Positions 7,301 through 14,084 of a stretch of DNA of 14,396 bases are shown here, piece after piece. The translations under genes were made by a program, and so were the position numbers. The stretch comes from Desulfobacterales bacterium (lineage in GTDB: Bacteria; Desulfobacterota; Desulfobacteria; Desulfobacterales; RPRI01): positions 1 to 14,396 of the forward strand of contig JAUYEO010000005.1 of the NCBI GenBank assembly GCA_030689795.1. Direction: 5' to 3'. Position 1 is the first letter of the stretch; each line of letters starts with the position of its first letter. Below the pieces are notes generated by a model. The model had not been told where the DNA came from. It saw only the letters and a program-made list of their open reading frames with translations, and did not search any database.

Positions 7301-8486
7301 TGTGATTGAAGAGATAGCCCGCGGGCGGATACGGGAAATGTTAAACGGCCAGATATGCATTACTCCAGTTAAAAAGGGTAAAAAGGTTTTGATTGCAAAG
7401 GGCGACAAGATTGATTTCGGAATACTTTCGGATGTGCCTGTCGCCCAGCTGGAAGGGGTCGTTTTGAAGGATGCCGGGACGACTGAGAAGCTGCATGATC
7501 TTCTTGAAGAATACAGGAATCAGCGCGAGCTCTGCAGGCAGAACGTTGAGAAACAGATCAGCAGGTATGAAAAAGGCGATGATCTTCCACCCGGCGTTAT
7601 AAAGATGGTCAAGGTATATATCGCTATGAAACGGAAGCTTTCCGTCGGGGATAAAATGGCCGGCAGGCACGGTAACAAGGGTGTTGTTTCAAGGATTCTT
7701 CCTCAGGAGGATATGCCGTATTTCGAAGACGGAACCCCGGTCGATATGGTTTTAAATCCCCTTGGAGTGCCTTCACGAATGAATGTGGGGCAGATTCTTG
7801 AAATACATCTCGGTCGCGCGGCAAAAGGCCTCGGTGAGCAGCTGAACAAATTTATTGAAGAAAACAATATCAGGGCGCTTCGCGATAAATTAAAAAAGAT
7901 ATTTGCCGATCCTTCCGTAAACAAAGCCATAGGCAAAATGGAGGATAAAGAGCTGTGTGATTTCGCAGCCTATTACAAAAACGGCGTTCACATGGCAACG
8001 CCGGTTTTTGACGGGGCAAAAGAATCTGAAATAAAGGTTCTCCTGGAAGAAGCCGGATTATGTCCGACCGGGCAGGCGGAACTTTATGATGGTCGGACCG
8101 GCGATTCCTTCAAAGGGAGAATTACTGTCGGAACGATGTATATGTTGAAGCTCCATCATCTTGTTGACGACAAGATCCATGCCCGTTCCATCGGCCCCTA
8201 TTCGCTTGTAACGCAGCAGCCTCTAGGAGGAAAAGCCCAGTTTGGAGGCCAGCGCCTCGGTGAAATGGAAGTATGGGCAATGGAGGCATACGGAGCGGCT
8301 CATGCCTTGCAGGAATTCCTGACCGTAAAATCCGATGATATGGCCGGAAGGACAAGAATGTATGAAAAGATAGTGAAAGGGCAGAACATGCTTGAACCCG
8401 GCATTCCCGAGTCTTTCAAGGTAATGACAAAGGAGTTGCAGAGCCTGGGTTTAGACATAACTCTTATCGAAGGGAATAAGGAGTAG
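4386..8486 (+). CDS. rpoB: DNA-directed RNA polymerase subunit beta
   Basis: RpoB forms one pincer of the RNA polymerase active-site cleft. The 1366-residue length is close to E. coli RpoB (1342). ATG 4386 has TGGAG at 4376-4380, 5 bases upstream. The N-terminal lobe domains are followed by an SI1-like region at about 250-395. The rifampicin region is FFGTSQLSQFMDQTNPLSE (513-531). Asp524, His534 and Ser539, equal to E. coli D516, H526 and S531, are all wild type, so the target should be rifampicin-sensitive. CPIETPEGPNIGLI follows. A shorter SI2-like region after LSPEEKLLRAIFGEKAGD, then KLSVGDKMAGRHGNKGVVS and YSLVTQQPLGGKAQFGGQR, complete the subunit. It overlaps nothing; rpoC starts 3 bases after its stop. 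Confidence 0.99.
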   Translation: MSERFSARKRLRKNFGKIQRIVEIPDLIGMQRESYRRFLQIDVPPEKREDIGLQAVFKSVFPIKDFTGSASLEFVSYRFGEIKHGVAECIHRGMTYEIPVRITVRLVVYDVNKETDISSIRDIKEQEIYFGTVPLMTGKGTFIVNGTERVVVSQLHRSSGVFFDHDKGKTHSSGKIIYSSRIIPVRGSWIDLEIDPKDIVYIRIDRRRKFPVTIFFKAFGYTHEDLLSYFYKTERIILRGRSIYKELREDLYKGQKFTRDIKDPDSGEIIAKKGRPFTPKLIKRLISSNLGTIPINMEDILDRAFAYTISDPKTGKPVVKANSTVDDESFAKLKDAGITEFDLLFVDSMSSSDSIRKTLAVDKVGSKEEALVEIYRRLRPGNPATPEVAQDFIDNLFFKTAYYDLSGVGRVKINQRLGIKSSPDLKILRKEDILLTAKTLIDLRDTQGVVDDIDHLGNRRIRAVGELLENQYRIGLVRMERAIKERMSLQEVDALMPHDLINPKPVSAVVKEFFGTSQLSQFMDQTNPLSETTHKRRLSALGPGGLTRERAGFEVRDVHPSHYGRICPIETPEGPNIGLIVSLSTYARVNDYGFIETPYRLVNNGTVTNEVKFLDAFEEKELPIAQANAPVDEKGEYINPLVTSRVAGEFMMIKKKEIEMMDVSPNQLVSVSASLIPFLENDDANRALMGSNMQRQAVPLMINEAPLVGTGIEDVVAKDSGVTIVAARDGVVESVDASRIILSHNPSEKGYENHVTIYSLSKYMRSNQNTCFNHRPIVVKEQHVKAGEIIADGPATEKGELSLGKNITVAFMPWGGFNFEDSILVSERLVRDGVYTSVHIEEFEVVARDTKLGKEDITRDIPNVGDEALKDLDESGIIRLGAEVGPGDIMVGKITPKGETQLSPEEKLLRAIFGEKAGDVKDTSLRVPPGVDGIVIDAKVFARRGIDKDDRTVRIEEAEIKVLERNRDDELAVIEEIARGRIREMLNGQICITPVKKGKKVLIAKGDKIDFGILSDVPVAQLEGVVLKDAGTTEKLHDLLEEYRNQRELCRQNVEKQISRYEKGDDLPPGVIKMVKVYIAMKRKLSVGDKMAGRHGNKGVVSRILPQEDMPYFEDGTPVDMVLNPLGVPSRMNVGQILEIHLGRAAKGLGEQLNKFIEENNIRALRDKLKKIFADPSVNKAIGKMEDKELCDFAAYYKNGVHMATPVFDGAKESEIKVLLEEAGLCPTGQAELYDGRTGDSFKGRITVGTMYMLKLHHLVDDKIHARSIGPYSLVTQQPLGGKAQFGGQRLGEMEVWAMEAYGAAHALQEFLTVKSDDMAGRTRMYEKIVKGQNMLEPGIPESFKVMTKELQSLGLDITLIEGNKE

Positions 8487-8489
8487 AAT

Positions 8490-11400
8490 TTGGAAACCTT
8501 ATACGATTTCTTTGCCAAACCCATTGATCCGAAACGGTATTCCGGAGTCAAGATTGCTTTGGCTTCATCCGAACAGATCCGTGGATGGTCTTTCGGCGAG
8601 ATTAAAAAACCGGAGACAATAAACTACCGGACTTTCAAGCCGGAGAGAGACGGGCTTTTTTGCGCAAAAATCTTTGGCCCCACCAAAGACTATGAATGCA
8701 ACTGCGGCAAGTACAAGCGAATGAAGCACAGAGGGGTTGTATGTGAAAAATGCGGTGTCGAGGTTATTCAGTCGAAGGTTCGCAGAGAAAGGATGGGGCA
8801 TATCGAACTTGCCACACCCGTTGCCCACATATGGTTTTTAAAAAGCCTTCCCAGCAAGATCGGAAACCTCCTGGATCTGACATTAAAGAGCATGGAAAAG
8901 GTTTTATACTTCGACAGCTATATAGTTTTGGATCCGAAAGACACCCCGCTTACGAAGTGTCAGCTCCTTTCGGACGATAAGTACCGCGAGGCTCTTGAAA
9001 CGCATGGCGCAAAATTTGAAGCGGGAATAGGCGCAGAAGCCGTTAAGCGTCTGCTGGAAGATATTAATCTTGATGCCCTTTACAAAGAACTGAGGACCGA
9101 AATCAAGACTACAAGCTCTGTCGCAAAAAGACAGAAGCTTTCAAAGCGCCTGAAGATTGTTGACGCTTTCAGGCGTTCGGGAGTAAATCCGGTCTGGATG
9201 ATAATGGATGCAATTCCAGTCCTCCCGCCCGATCTGCGGCCTCTTGTCCCTCTCGAAGGCGGAAGATTTGCAACATCCGACCTTAATGATCTTTACAGGA
9301 GAGTCATTAACCGCAACAACAGATTAAAAAGATTGATTGATTTAAAGGCTCCCGACATCATTGTCCGAAACGAAAAAAGAATGCTTCAGGAGGCGGTTGA
9401 TGTTCTGTTTGATAACGGACGGCACGGCAGGGTTATTACCGGTACAAACAAGCGGCCTTTAAAATCATTAAGCGACACGTTAAAGGGAAAACAGGGCCGG
9501 TTCCGCCAGAATCTCCTCGGCAAACGCGTCGATTATTCCGGACGAACCGTTATTACAATCGGTCCGAACCTGAGACTGCACCAGTGCGGTCTACCTAAAA
9601 AGATGGCTCTCGAACTTTTTAAACCTTTCGTTTATTACCGTCTGGAGAAGAAAGGCCTTGTTTCCACGGTAAAGAGCGCCAAAAAGATGGTTGAACGGGA
9701 GATACCTGAAGTCTGGGATACTCTTGATGAGGTTGTAAAAGAATATCCTGTAATGCTTAACCGCGCTCCTACTCTTCATCGTCTGGGTATTCAGGCGTTT
9801 GAGCCGATTCTTATCGAAGGGAAGGCGATTCAGCTTCATCCTCTTGTATGTACGGCATTCAATGCCGACTTCGACGGCGACCAGATGGCTGTCCATATTC
9901 CGCTTTCCATAGAAGCGCAGATAGAAGCGCGCGTTTTGATGCTGTCAAGCAACAATATCCTCTCGCCTGCCTCCGGAAGTCCGATTATTGTTCCGACCCA
10001 GGATATTGTCCTCGGGATCTATTACATGACAAGAGGGATTTCGGGTTCAAGAGGCGACAAAAAGATATTTGCCGGGCCTGACGAGGTGCGTTCCGCATAC
10101 GATTCCGGGGCAATCGATCTTCATGCGAGGATAACCGTCCGGATGGACGGTAAGCGTGTCACTACGACAACAGGCCGCATTCTGCTCTGGGAGATTATTC
10201 CCAAGGATAATATCATAAGAATGAGCCACATAATGGTTTCTTCGGAAGAGGACGCAAAGTCGATTCTTGACAGGATCAATAACGGCGAATCTTTTTCGAA
10301 GATGGCAAGCGCGTATCCGGAAAGCTCCGGAAGGGAGACGGACGGCGATATAGGCCTTTTGAGAAAGGAGGAATTCAAGAGAATATTCAACGTTAATGAG
10401 ATGGAAGCCGACAAGGTTTTTTCTCTTGATGAAGGCGGGATAAGCGGACTTATTTTATCGGAAGAAAAATACCATATATTTAAGATTAATGAGAAAAGAC
10501 CCGAGATTCCTTTTGATGCCGTTAACAGGGTCCAGGATAAAAAGTCTTTAAGGGATCTTGTTGATTATGCCTATAGAAACTTAGGTCCCAAGGCTACGGT
10601 TGTTCTTGCGGACAGGCTCAAGGATATCGGATTCAGGTACTCTACAGAAGCCGGTCTTTCAATCTCGATAGGCGATATGATCATTCCGGCTGCGAAAGAG
10701 GAGATAATCAGGAAAGCCGAAAGAAAAGTTTCCGAAATCGGCAGGCAGTACACAGAGGGGCTTATAACCCAGGGCGAGAAATACAATAAGGTGGTCGATA
10801 TATGGGCAAAAGCAACAGATGATGTGGCCAATGAAATGATGGAGGCGATGAAGGTTGAACCCTTGAAAGACAGCAATGGAGAGCCGGTGCTGGACAAGAA
10901 GGGAAAGCCGGTTTACGAAGAAAGCTTTAACCCTATTTATATGATGGCTGATTCCGGCGCTAGAGGGAGCAAGGACCAGATGCGCCAGCTTGCGGGTATG
11001 CGCGGTCTTATGGCCAAACCGTCCGGTGAAATTATCGAAACGCCAATAAGCGCAAATTTCAGGGAAGGACTTTCCGTCTTGCAGTATTTTATTTCGACGC
11101 ACGGCGCAAGAAAGGGTCTTGCCGATACCGCTCTCAAAACGGCAAACTCAGGATACCTGACAAGAAGGCTTGCCGATGTTGCCCAGGATTGTGTTGTTAT
11201 GGAGGACGACTGCGGCACAATGATGGGAGTTGATGTCGAGCCTCTGTTTGAAGGTGGAGAAGTGATCCAGCGTCTCGGAGAAAGAGTGCTGGGTCGTGTC
11301 GCGATAGATGATATCATTGATCCTTTTACGGATGATGTTCTTGTTAAAAAAGGTGATGAACTTGATGAAAAGGCGGTAAAAAGAATCGAAGATGCCGGAA

Positions 11401-12908
11401 TAACAAGCGTCAGGATCAGATCTGTTCTTACATGCAAATCAAGGCATGGAGTATGCGCAAAATGCTATGGAAGGGATCTTTCTCACGGCGCTGCCGTTGA
11501 GCTGGGACAGGCTGTCGGAATTCTTGCCGCCCAGTCGATAGGTGAACCGGGAACCCAGCTGACGATGCGCACATTCCATATCGGAGGCACTGCAAGCCGG
11601 AGGGTTGAACAGGCGGATATCAGGTCAAGAGTCGATGGAACGATTAAATTTGTTGACCTTCATGTGGTAAGGAATGCAGAAAACCAGTATATCGTAATGA
11701 ACCGCCGCGGCGGCAAATTTACGATTGTGAGTGATACCGGCCGTGAGCTTGAAAGCTGTCCTGTTATTTACGGGGCGCACATAATGGTAAAGGATGGCCA
11801 GAAGGTTAAAGGGCCTGATCCTGAAGCGGGAAGGTCGGGCGATCTTCTTGCAACCTGGGACCCGTTTACAACCCCCATCATTACAGAGGTGGATGGTACG
11901 GTTAAATTCGGGGATATTGTTCCCGGCAAGACAATGAAGGAGAAGGTCGATCCTGTAACCGGAAAGTCGAGCCGGACTATTATTGAATCCAAGGGCACTG
12001 AGGTCAGGCCGAGAATTTCAATAAAAGACAAAGACGGTAAAACGGCTAAGCTTCCGAAATCTTCCGGGATGGCCCGTTATATTCTTCCGATCGATGCGGT
12101 ATTAATGGTTGAAGAAGGGGATCAGGTCAAAGCCGGCAATGTAATTGCAAAACTTCCCAGGGCAACCACAAAGACAAAGGATATTACAGGAGGTCTTCCG
12201 AGGGTTGCAGAGCTTTTTGAAGTCAGGAAACCCAAGGATATTGCGGTCTTGAGCGAAATAGACGGTTATGTATCCATTTCAAAGAGCACTAAGAAGGGAA
12301 AGCAGAAAGTAACCGTAACACCGGTTGATTTCGGGGAAAAGAAAGAATATCTGGTATCGCGCGGCAAACACATAAATGTTTACGAGGGCGATTATATGAG
12401 AGCCGGTGAGCCGATTATAGGAGGTTCAGCCATACCGCAGGACATTCTGAACATAAAGGGTGAGGTGGCGCTTGCCCGCTATCTTGTAGATGAAGTTCAG
12501 GAGGTTTACCGCCTGCAGGGCGTGCGTATAAACGACAAGCATATCGAAGTCATTGTCCGGCAGATGATGAGGCGTGTCAAGGTTGTCGATGTCGGCGATA
12601 CGGACTTTATTCTTGAGGAACAGGTCGATCGCGGAAGGTTTGAGGAGATAAACAGGTCTGTTAAGGAAAAAGGCGAAAAACCTGCTATAGCCGAACCCCT
12701 TATCCTGGGAATAACAAAGGCATCTTTAAGTACCGACAGCTTTATATCTGCGGCATCATTCCAGGAGACCACCAAGGTTTTAACCGATGCAAGCATATCC
12801 GGAGCTGAGGATTACCTCCGGGGGCTCAAAGAAAATGTAATCATGGGAAGGAAAATACCTGCGGGTTCTGGACTTCCGTTATATGAAAAAACAGAGATAT
12901 CCCACTAA
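8490..12908 (+). CDS. rpoC: DNA-directed RNA polymerase subunit beta' with inserted parvulin-like domain
   Basis: RpoC carries the catalytic centre of RNA polymerase. The start is TTG at 8490, 3 bases after the rpoB stop; AAGGAG at 8478-8483 lies inside the rpoB end. The product has 1472 residues against 1407 in E. coli. Zinc site 1 is Cys70/72/85/88. The Mg-binding NADFDGDQMA has Asp460/462/464, the same numbers as E. coli. Zinc site 2 is Cys908/982/989/992. The bridge helix region is near 880-905. The trigger loop region after TFHIGG (1028-1033) holds an SI3-like insert of about 190 residues, then TKDITGGLPRVAELFE. The oddity is an extra ~100-residue parvulin-like segment at 573-672. The frame is intact and codon use is uniform. 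The TAA stop at 12906-12908 begins repeat fragment C. Confidence 0.98.
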   Translation: METLYDFFAKPIDPKRYSGVKIALASSEQIRGWSFGEIKKPETINYRTFKPERDGLFCAKIFGPTKDYECNCGKYKRMKHRGVVCEKCGVEVIQSKVRRERMGHIELATPVAHIWFLKSLPSKIGNLLDLTLKSMEKVLYFDSYIVLDPKDTPLTKCQLLSDDKYREALETHGAKFEAGIGAEAVKRLLEDINLDALYKELRTEIKTTSSVAKRQKLSKRLKIVDAFRRSGVNPVWMIMDAIPVLPPDLRPLVPLEGGRFATSDLNDLYRRVINRNNRLKRLIDLKAPDIIVRNEKRMLQEAVDVLFDNGRHGRVITGTNKRPLKSLSDTLKGKQGRFRQNLLGKRVDYSGRTVITIGPNLRLHQCGLPKKMALELFKPFVYYRLEKKGLVSTVKSAKKMVEREIPEVWDTLDEVVKEYPVMLNRAPTLHRLGIQAFEPILIEGKAIQLHPLVCTAFNADFDGDQMAVHIPLSIEAQIEARVLMLSSNNILSPASGSPIIVPTQDIVLGIYYMTRGISGSRGDKKIFAGPDEVRSAYDSGAIDLHARITVRMDGKRVTTTTGRILLWEIIPKDNIIRMSHIMVSSEEDAKSILDRINNGESFSKMASAYPESSGRETDGDIGLLRKEEFKRIFNVNEMEADKVFSLDEGGISGLILSEEKYHIFKINEKRPEIPFDAVNRVQDKKSLRDLVDYAYRNLGPKATVVLADRLKDIGFRYSTEAGLSISIGDMIIPAAKEEIIRKAERKVSEIGRQYTEGLITQGEKYNKVVDIWAKATDDVANEMMEAMKVEPLKDSNGEPVLDKKGKPVYEESFNPIYMMADSGARGSKDQMRQLAGMRGLMAKPSGEIIETPISANFREGLSVLQYFISTHGARKGLADTALKTANSGYLTRRLADVAQDCVVMEDDCGTMMGVDVEPLFEGGEVIQRLGERVLGRVAIDDIIDPFTDDVLVKKGDELDEKAVKRIEDAGITSVRIRSVLTCKSRHGVCAKCYGRDLSHGAAVELGQAVGILAAQSIGEPGTQLTMRTFHIGGTASRRVEQADIRSRVDGTIKFVDLHVVRNAENQYIVMNRRGGKFTIVSDTGRELESCPVIYGAHIMVKDGQKVKGPDPEAGRSGDLLATWDPFTTPIITEVDGTVKFGDIVPGKTMKEKVDPVTGKSSRTIIESKGTEVRPRISIKDKDGKTAKLPKSSGMARYILPIDAVLMVEEGDQVKAGNVIAKLPRATTKTKDITGGLPRVAELFEVRKPKDIAVLSEIDGYVSISKSTKKGKQKVTVTPVDFGEKKEYLVSRGKHINVYEGDYMRAGEPIIGGSAIPQDILNIKGEVALARYLVDEVQEVYRLQGVRINDKHIEVIVRQMMRRVKVVDVGDTDFILEEQVDRGRFEEINRSVKEKGEKPAIAEPLILGITKASLSTDSFISAASFQETTKVLTDASISGAEDYLRGLKENVIMGRKIPAGSGLPLYEKTEISH
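10206..10505 (+). other. Parvulin/PpiC-like domain inserted in RpoC (residues 573-672)
   Basis: Before the insert, WEIIPK (567-572) matches E. coli WMIVPK. After it, IPFDAVNR (673-680) matches E. coli LPYSIVNQ. In E. coli one Gly lies between them; here about 100 residues do. These residues read as a rotamase domain: RMSHIMVSSEEDAKSILDRI (577-596), NNGESFSKMASAYPESSG, then DGDIGLLRKEEF (618-629), VFSLDEGGIS, and EEKYHIFKINEKRP (658-671). These parallel HILV, the NGADFGKLAKKHS and GGDLGEF motifs, and the GYHIIKV end of E. coli PpiC. The two core histidines are His580 and His662. The usual Cys/Asp of the active site is not clear, so catalysis is uncertain. Alternatively it is a structural, peptide-binding module. 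Confidence 0.85.
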
Positions 12909-12933
12909 GCCGTCGTTCAAAAATAACCGTAAC
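12906..12933 (+). repeat. Dispersed element, truncated copy C (28 bases)
   Basis: These 28 bases are identical to the first 28 bases of copy B (2018-2045). They again begin with the TAA stop codon of the upstream gene, here rpoC. After GTAAC the similarity ends, so the hairpin part of the element is missing. This may be a deletion remnant, or the tail alone may be a functional unit. No GC-rich hairpin with a T-run follows, so the rpoBC transcript has no obvious intrinsic terminator here. Confidence 0.75.
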
Positions 12934-12982
12934 AAGGTAAAGGGGAAATTTTCAAAAAAAGTTTTTTTTATCATAAAATTGC

Positions 12983-13011
12983 TTGACATAAACCGGATAA
13001 TTGTATACAAA
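12983..13011 (+). promoter_or_regulatory. Probable promoter of rpsL-rpsG-tuf
   Basis: A perfect -35 hexamer, TTGACA, lies at 12983-12988. The -10 is less perfect: TACAAA at 13006-13011 gives a 17-base spacer, while TATACA at 13004-13009 gives 15. An A7-G-T8 tract at 12954-12969 sits where an UP element would be, consistent with a strong ribosomal promoter. The start would be near 13018, leaving a leader of roughly 55 bases before rpsL. Confidence 0.65.
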
Positions 13012-13071
13012 ACGTTTCTTTTTGTTAAGACTTTGCGCTTTACGGATTTATTATATTTTTAAGAGGGGAAT

Positions 13072-13443
13072 ATGCCTACAATCAACCAGTTAGTAAGAAA
13101 AGGAAGGAGCAAGGTTACCAGGAAGATTACCACGCCTGCGCTTAGAGGAGCTCCTCAGAGAAGAGGTGTATGTACGAGAGTGTATACATCGACTCCCAAG
13201 AAGCCCAACTCTGCTTTACGTAAAGTGGCAAGAGTTAGGCTTACATCGGGTTCTGAAGTTACAGCATACATTCCGGGAGTAGGGCATAATCTTCAGGAAC
13301 ATTCGGTTGTTCTTGTACGCGGCGGACGAGTAAAAGATCTTCCCGGCGTAAGATATCATATTGTGAGGGGTACCCTCGATACGCTTGGAGTCGATGACAG
13401 AAGGAAGAGCAGATCAAAGTACGGAGCGAAGAAACCAAAGTGA
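13072..13443 (+). CDS. rpsL: 30S ribosomal protein S12
   Basis: S12 lies at the decoding centre of the small subunit and controls accuracy. The 123-residue product has the standard length and begins MPTINQLVRKGRSKV. The ribosome binding site is GAGGGG at 13063-13068. The two streptomycin hot-spot lysines are present: Lys43 in PKKPNSALRK and Lys88 in RGGRVKDLPGVRYH, numbering with Met (E. coli mature K42 and K87). The sequence therefore looks streptomycin-sensitive at these positions. Asp89, the residue that is methylthiolated in many bacteria, is also present. It is the first gene of the str-type cluster, separated from rpoC by 163 bases that hold a promoter. Confidence 0.98.
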   Translation: MPTINQLVRKGRSKVTRKITTPALRGAPQRRGVCTRVYTSTPKKPNSALRKVARVRLTSGSEVTAYIPGVGHNLQEHSVVLVRGGRVKDLPGVRYHIVRGTLDTLGVDDRRKSRSKYGAKKPK

Positions 13444-13481
13444 TTTTGCCTCAACTATACTTAACCCCGATAAACGGGATA

Positions 13482-13540
13482 AGTAAGTTTACGAGATTAT
13501 TTCCTGCCGGAAAAACAAAGGAAATAATCTCTTACTTACT
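13482..13540 (+). repeat. Long hairpin in the rpsL-rpsG gap
   Basis: GAGATTATTTCCT at 13493-13505 is the exact reverse complement of AGGAAATAATCTC at 13519-13531, with a 13-base loop. After a small internal loop, AGTAAGT (13482-13488) pairs with ACTTACT (13534-13540), giving 20 paired positions. A minor CCCG/CGGG hairpin lies just upstream at 13466-13478. No T-run follows. In E. coli, S7 represses through the rpsL-rpsG junction, so this may be an S7 operator analogue. A mobile palindrome is the alternative. Confidence 0.7.
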
Positions 13541-13568
13541 AAATAAACAGGAACAAATGGTGTAATAT

Positions 13569-14039
13569 ATGCCTAGAAGAAGAGATGTGCCAGTGCGGGT
13601 TATTATTCCTGATTCCAAATATGACAACAAGGTTGTCACGAAATTCATTAAAGCGATAATGAAGGACGGGAAAAAGAGCCTTGCAGAATCTATACTTTAT
13701 GAAGCGTTCGATATTATTGGAAAAAAAGGAAGTGAACTGCCGATCAAGGTATTTGAACAGGCGCTTGATAATGTAAAACCTACGATAGAAGTCAAGTCGA
13801 GGCGGGTGGGCGGATCGACATATCAGGTTCCAACAGAAATAAAGCCGGCCCGCAGAACTGCTCTTGGGATAAGATGGATAATAACTTATGCTCATCAGAG
13901 AACTGAAAAGAGCATGGCAAGCAAGCTGGCGGGAGAAATCATGGATGCCGCCAATAAGAGAGGTTCTTCAATAAAGAAAAAAGAGGATACTCATAAAATG
14001 GCAGAGGCGAACAAGGCGTTTGCCCATTTCAGGTGGTAG
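13569..14039 (+). CDS. rpsG: 30S ribosomal protein S7
   Basis: S7 nucleates assembly of the 30S head and lines the E-site mRNA exit. The 156-residue protein begins MPRRRDVPVRVIIPDSKYDN. It shows VTKFIKAIMKDGKKSLAESI, VKSRRVGGSTYQVP (about 77-90) and the C-terminal HKMAEANKAFAHFRW, all typical of S7. The start ATG at 13569 lies in ATATATG with only a weak upstream purine stretch (AGG near 13549 or TGGTG at 13558-13562). Translation may therefore depend on coupling or on the upstream hairpin. The next gene is tuf, not fusA; the usual rpsL-rpsG-fusA-tuf order is interrupted. Confidence 0.98.
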   Translation: MPRRRDVPVRVIIPDSKYDNKVVTKFIKAIMKDGKKSLAESILYEAFDIIGKKGSELPIKVFEQALDNVKPTIEVKSRRVGGSTYQVPTEIKPARRTALGIRWIITYAHQRTEKSMASKLAGEIMDAANKRGSSIKKKEDTHKMAEANKAFAHFRW

Positions 14040-14058
14040 TATTTTAAATTTTACTAAG

Positions 14059-14082
14059 CTCCTTTTATCAAAAGGGGAGGGG
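14059..14082 (+). promoter_or_regulatory. Hairpin masking the tuf ribosome binding site
   Basis: CTCCTTTT at 14059-14066 can pair with AAAAGGGG at 14070-14077, giving eight pairs including one U-G with a three-base loop. The right arm and the bases after it (GGGGAGGGG, 14074-14082) form the tuf ribosome binding site just before ATG 14085. The hairpin could limit tuf translation. No T-run follows, so it is not a terminator. Pairing is seen; regulation is inferred. Confidence 0.45.
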
Positions 14083-14084
14083 TT

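Noticed and set aside
11598..12170. Large insert in the RpoC trigger loop as a novelty
   Set aside because: Its position and sequence correspond to the SI3 insert common in proteobacterial and related RpoC proteins.
12928..12940. CGTAACAAGGTAA matches the conserved 3' end of 16S rRNA
   Set aside because: Only 13 bases match, and the left part belongs to the repeat shared with copies A and B; no other rRNA sequence is nearby.
12950..12970. A7-G-T8 tract as an intrinsic terminator for rpoBC
   Set aside because: No GC-containing hairpin precedes the T-run, and the A and T tracts cannot fold with a one-base loop; an UP-element role before the rpsL promoter fits better.
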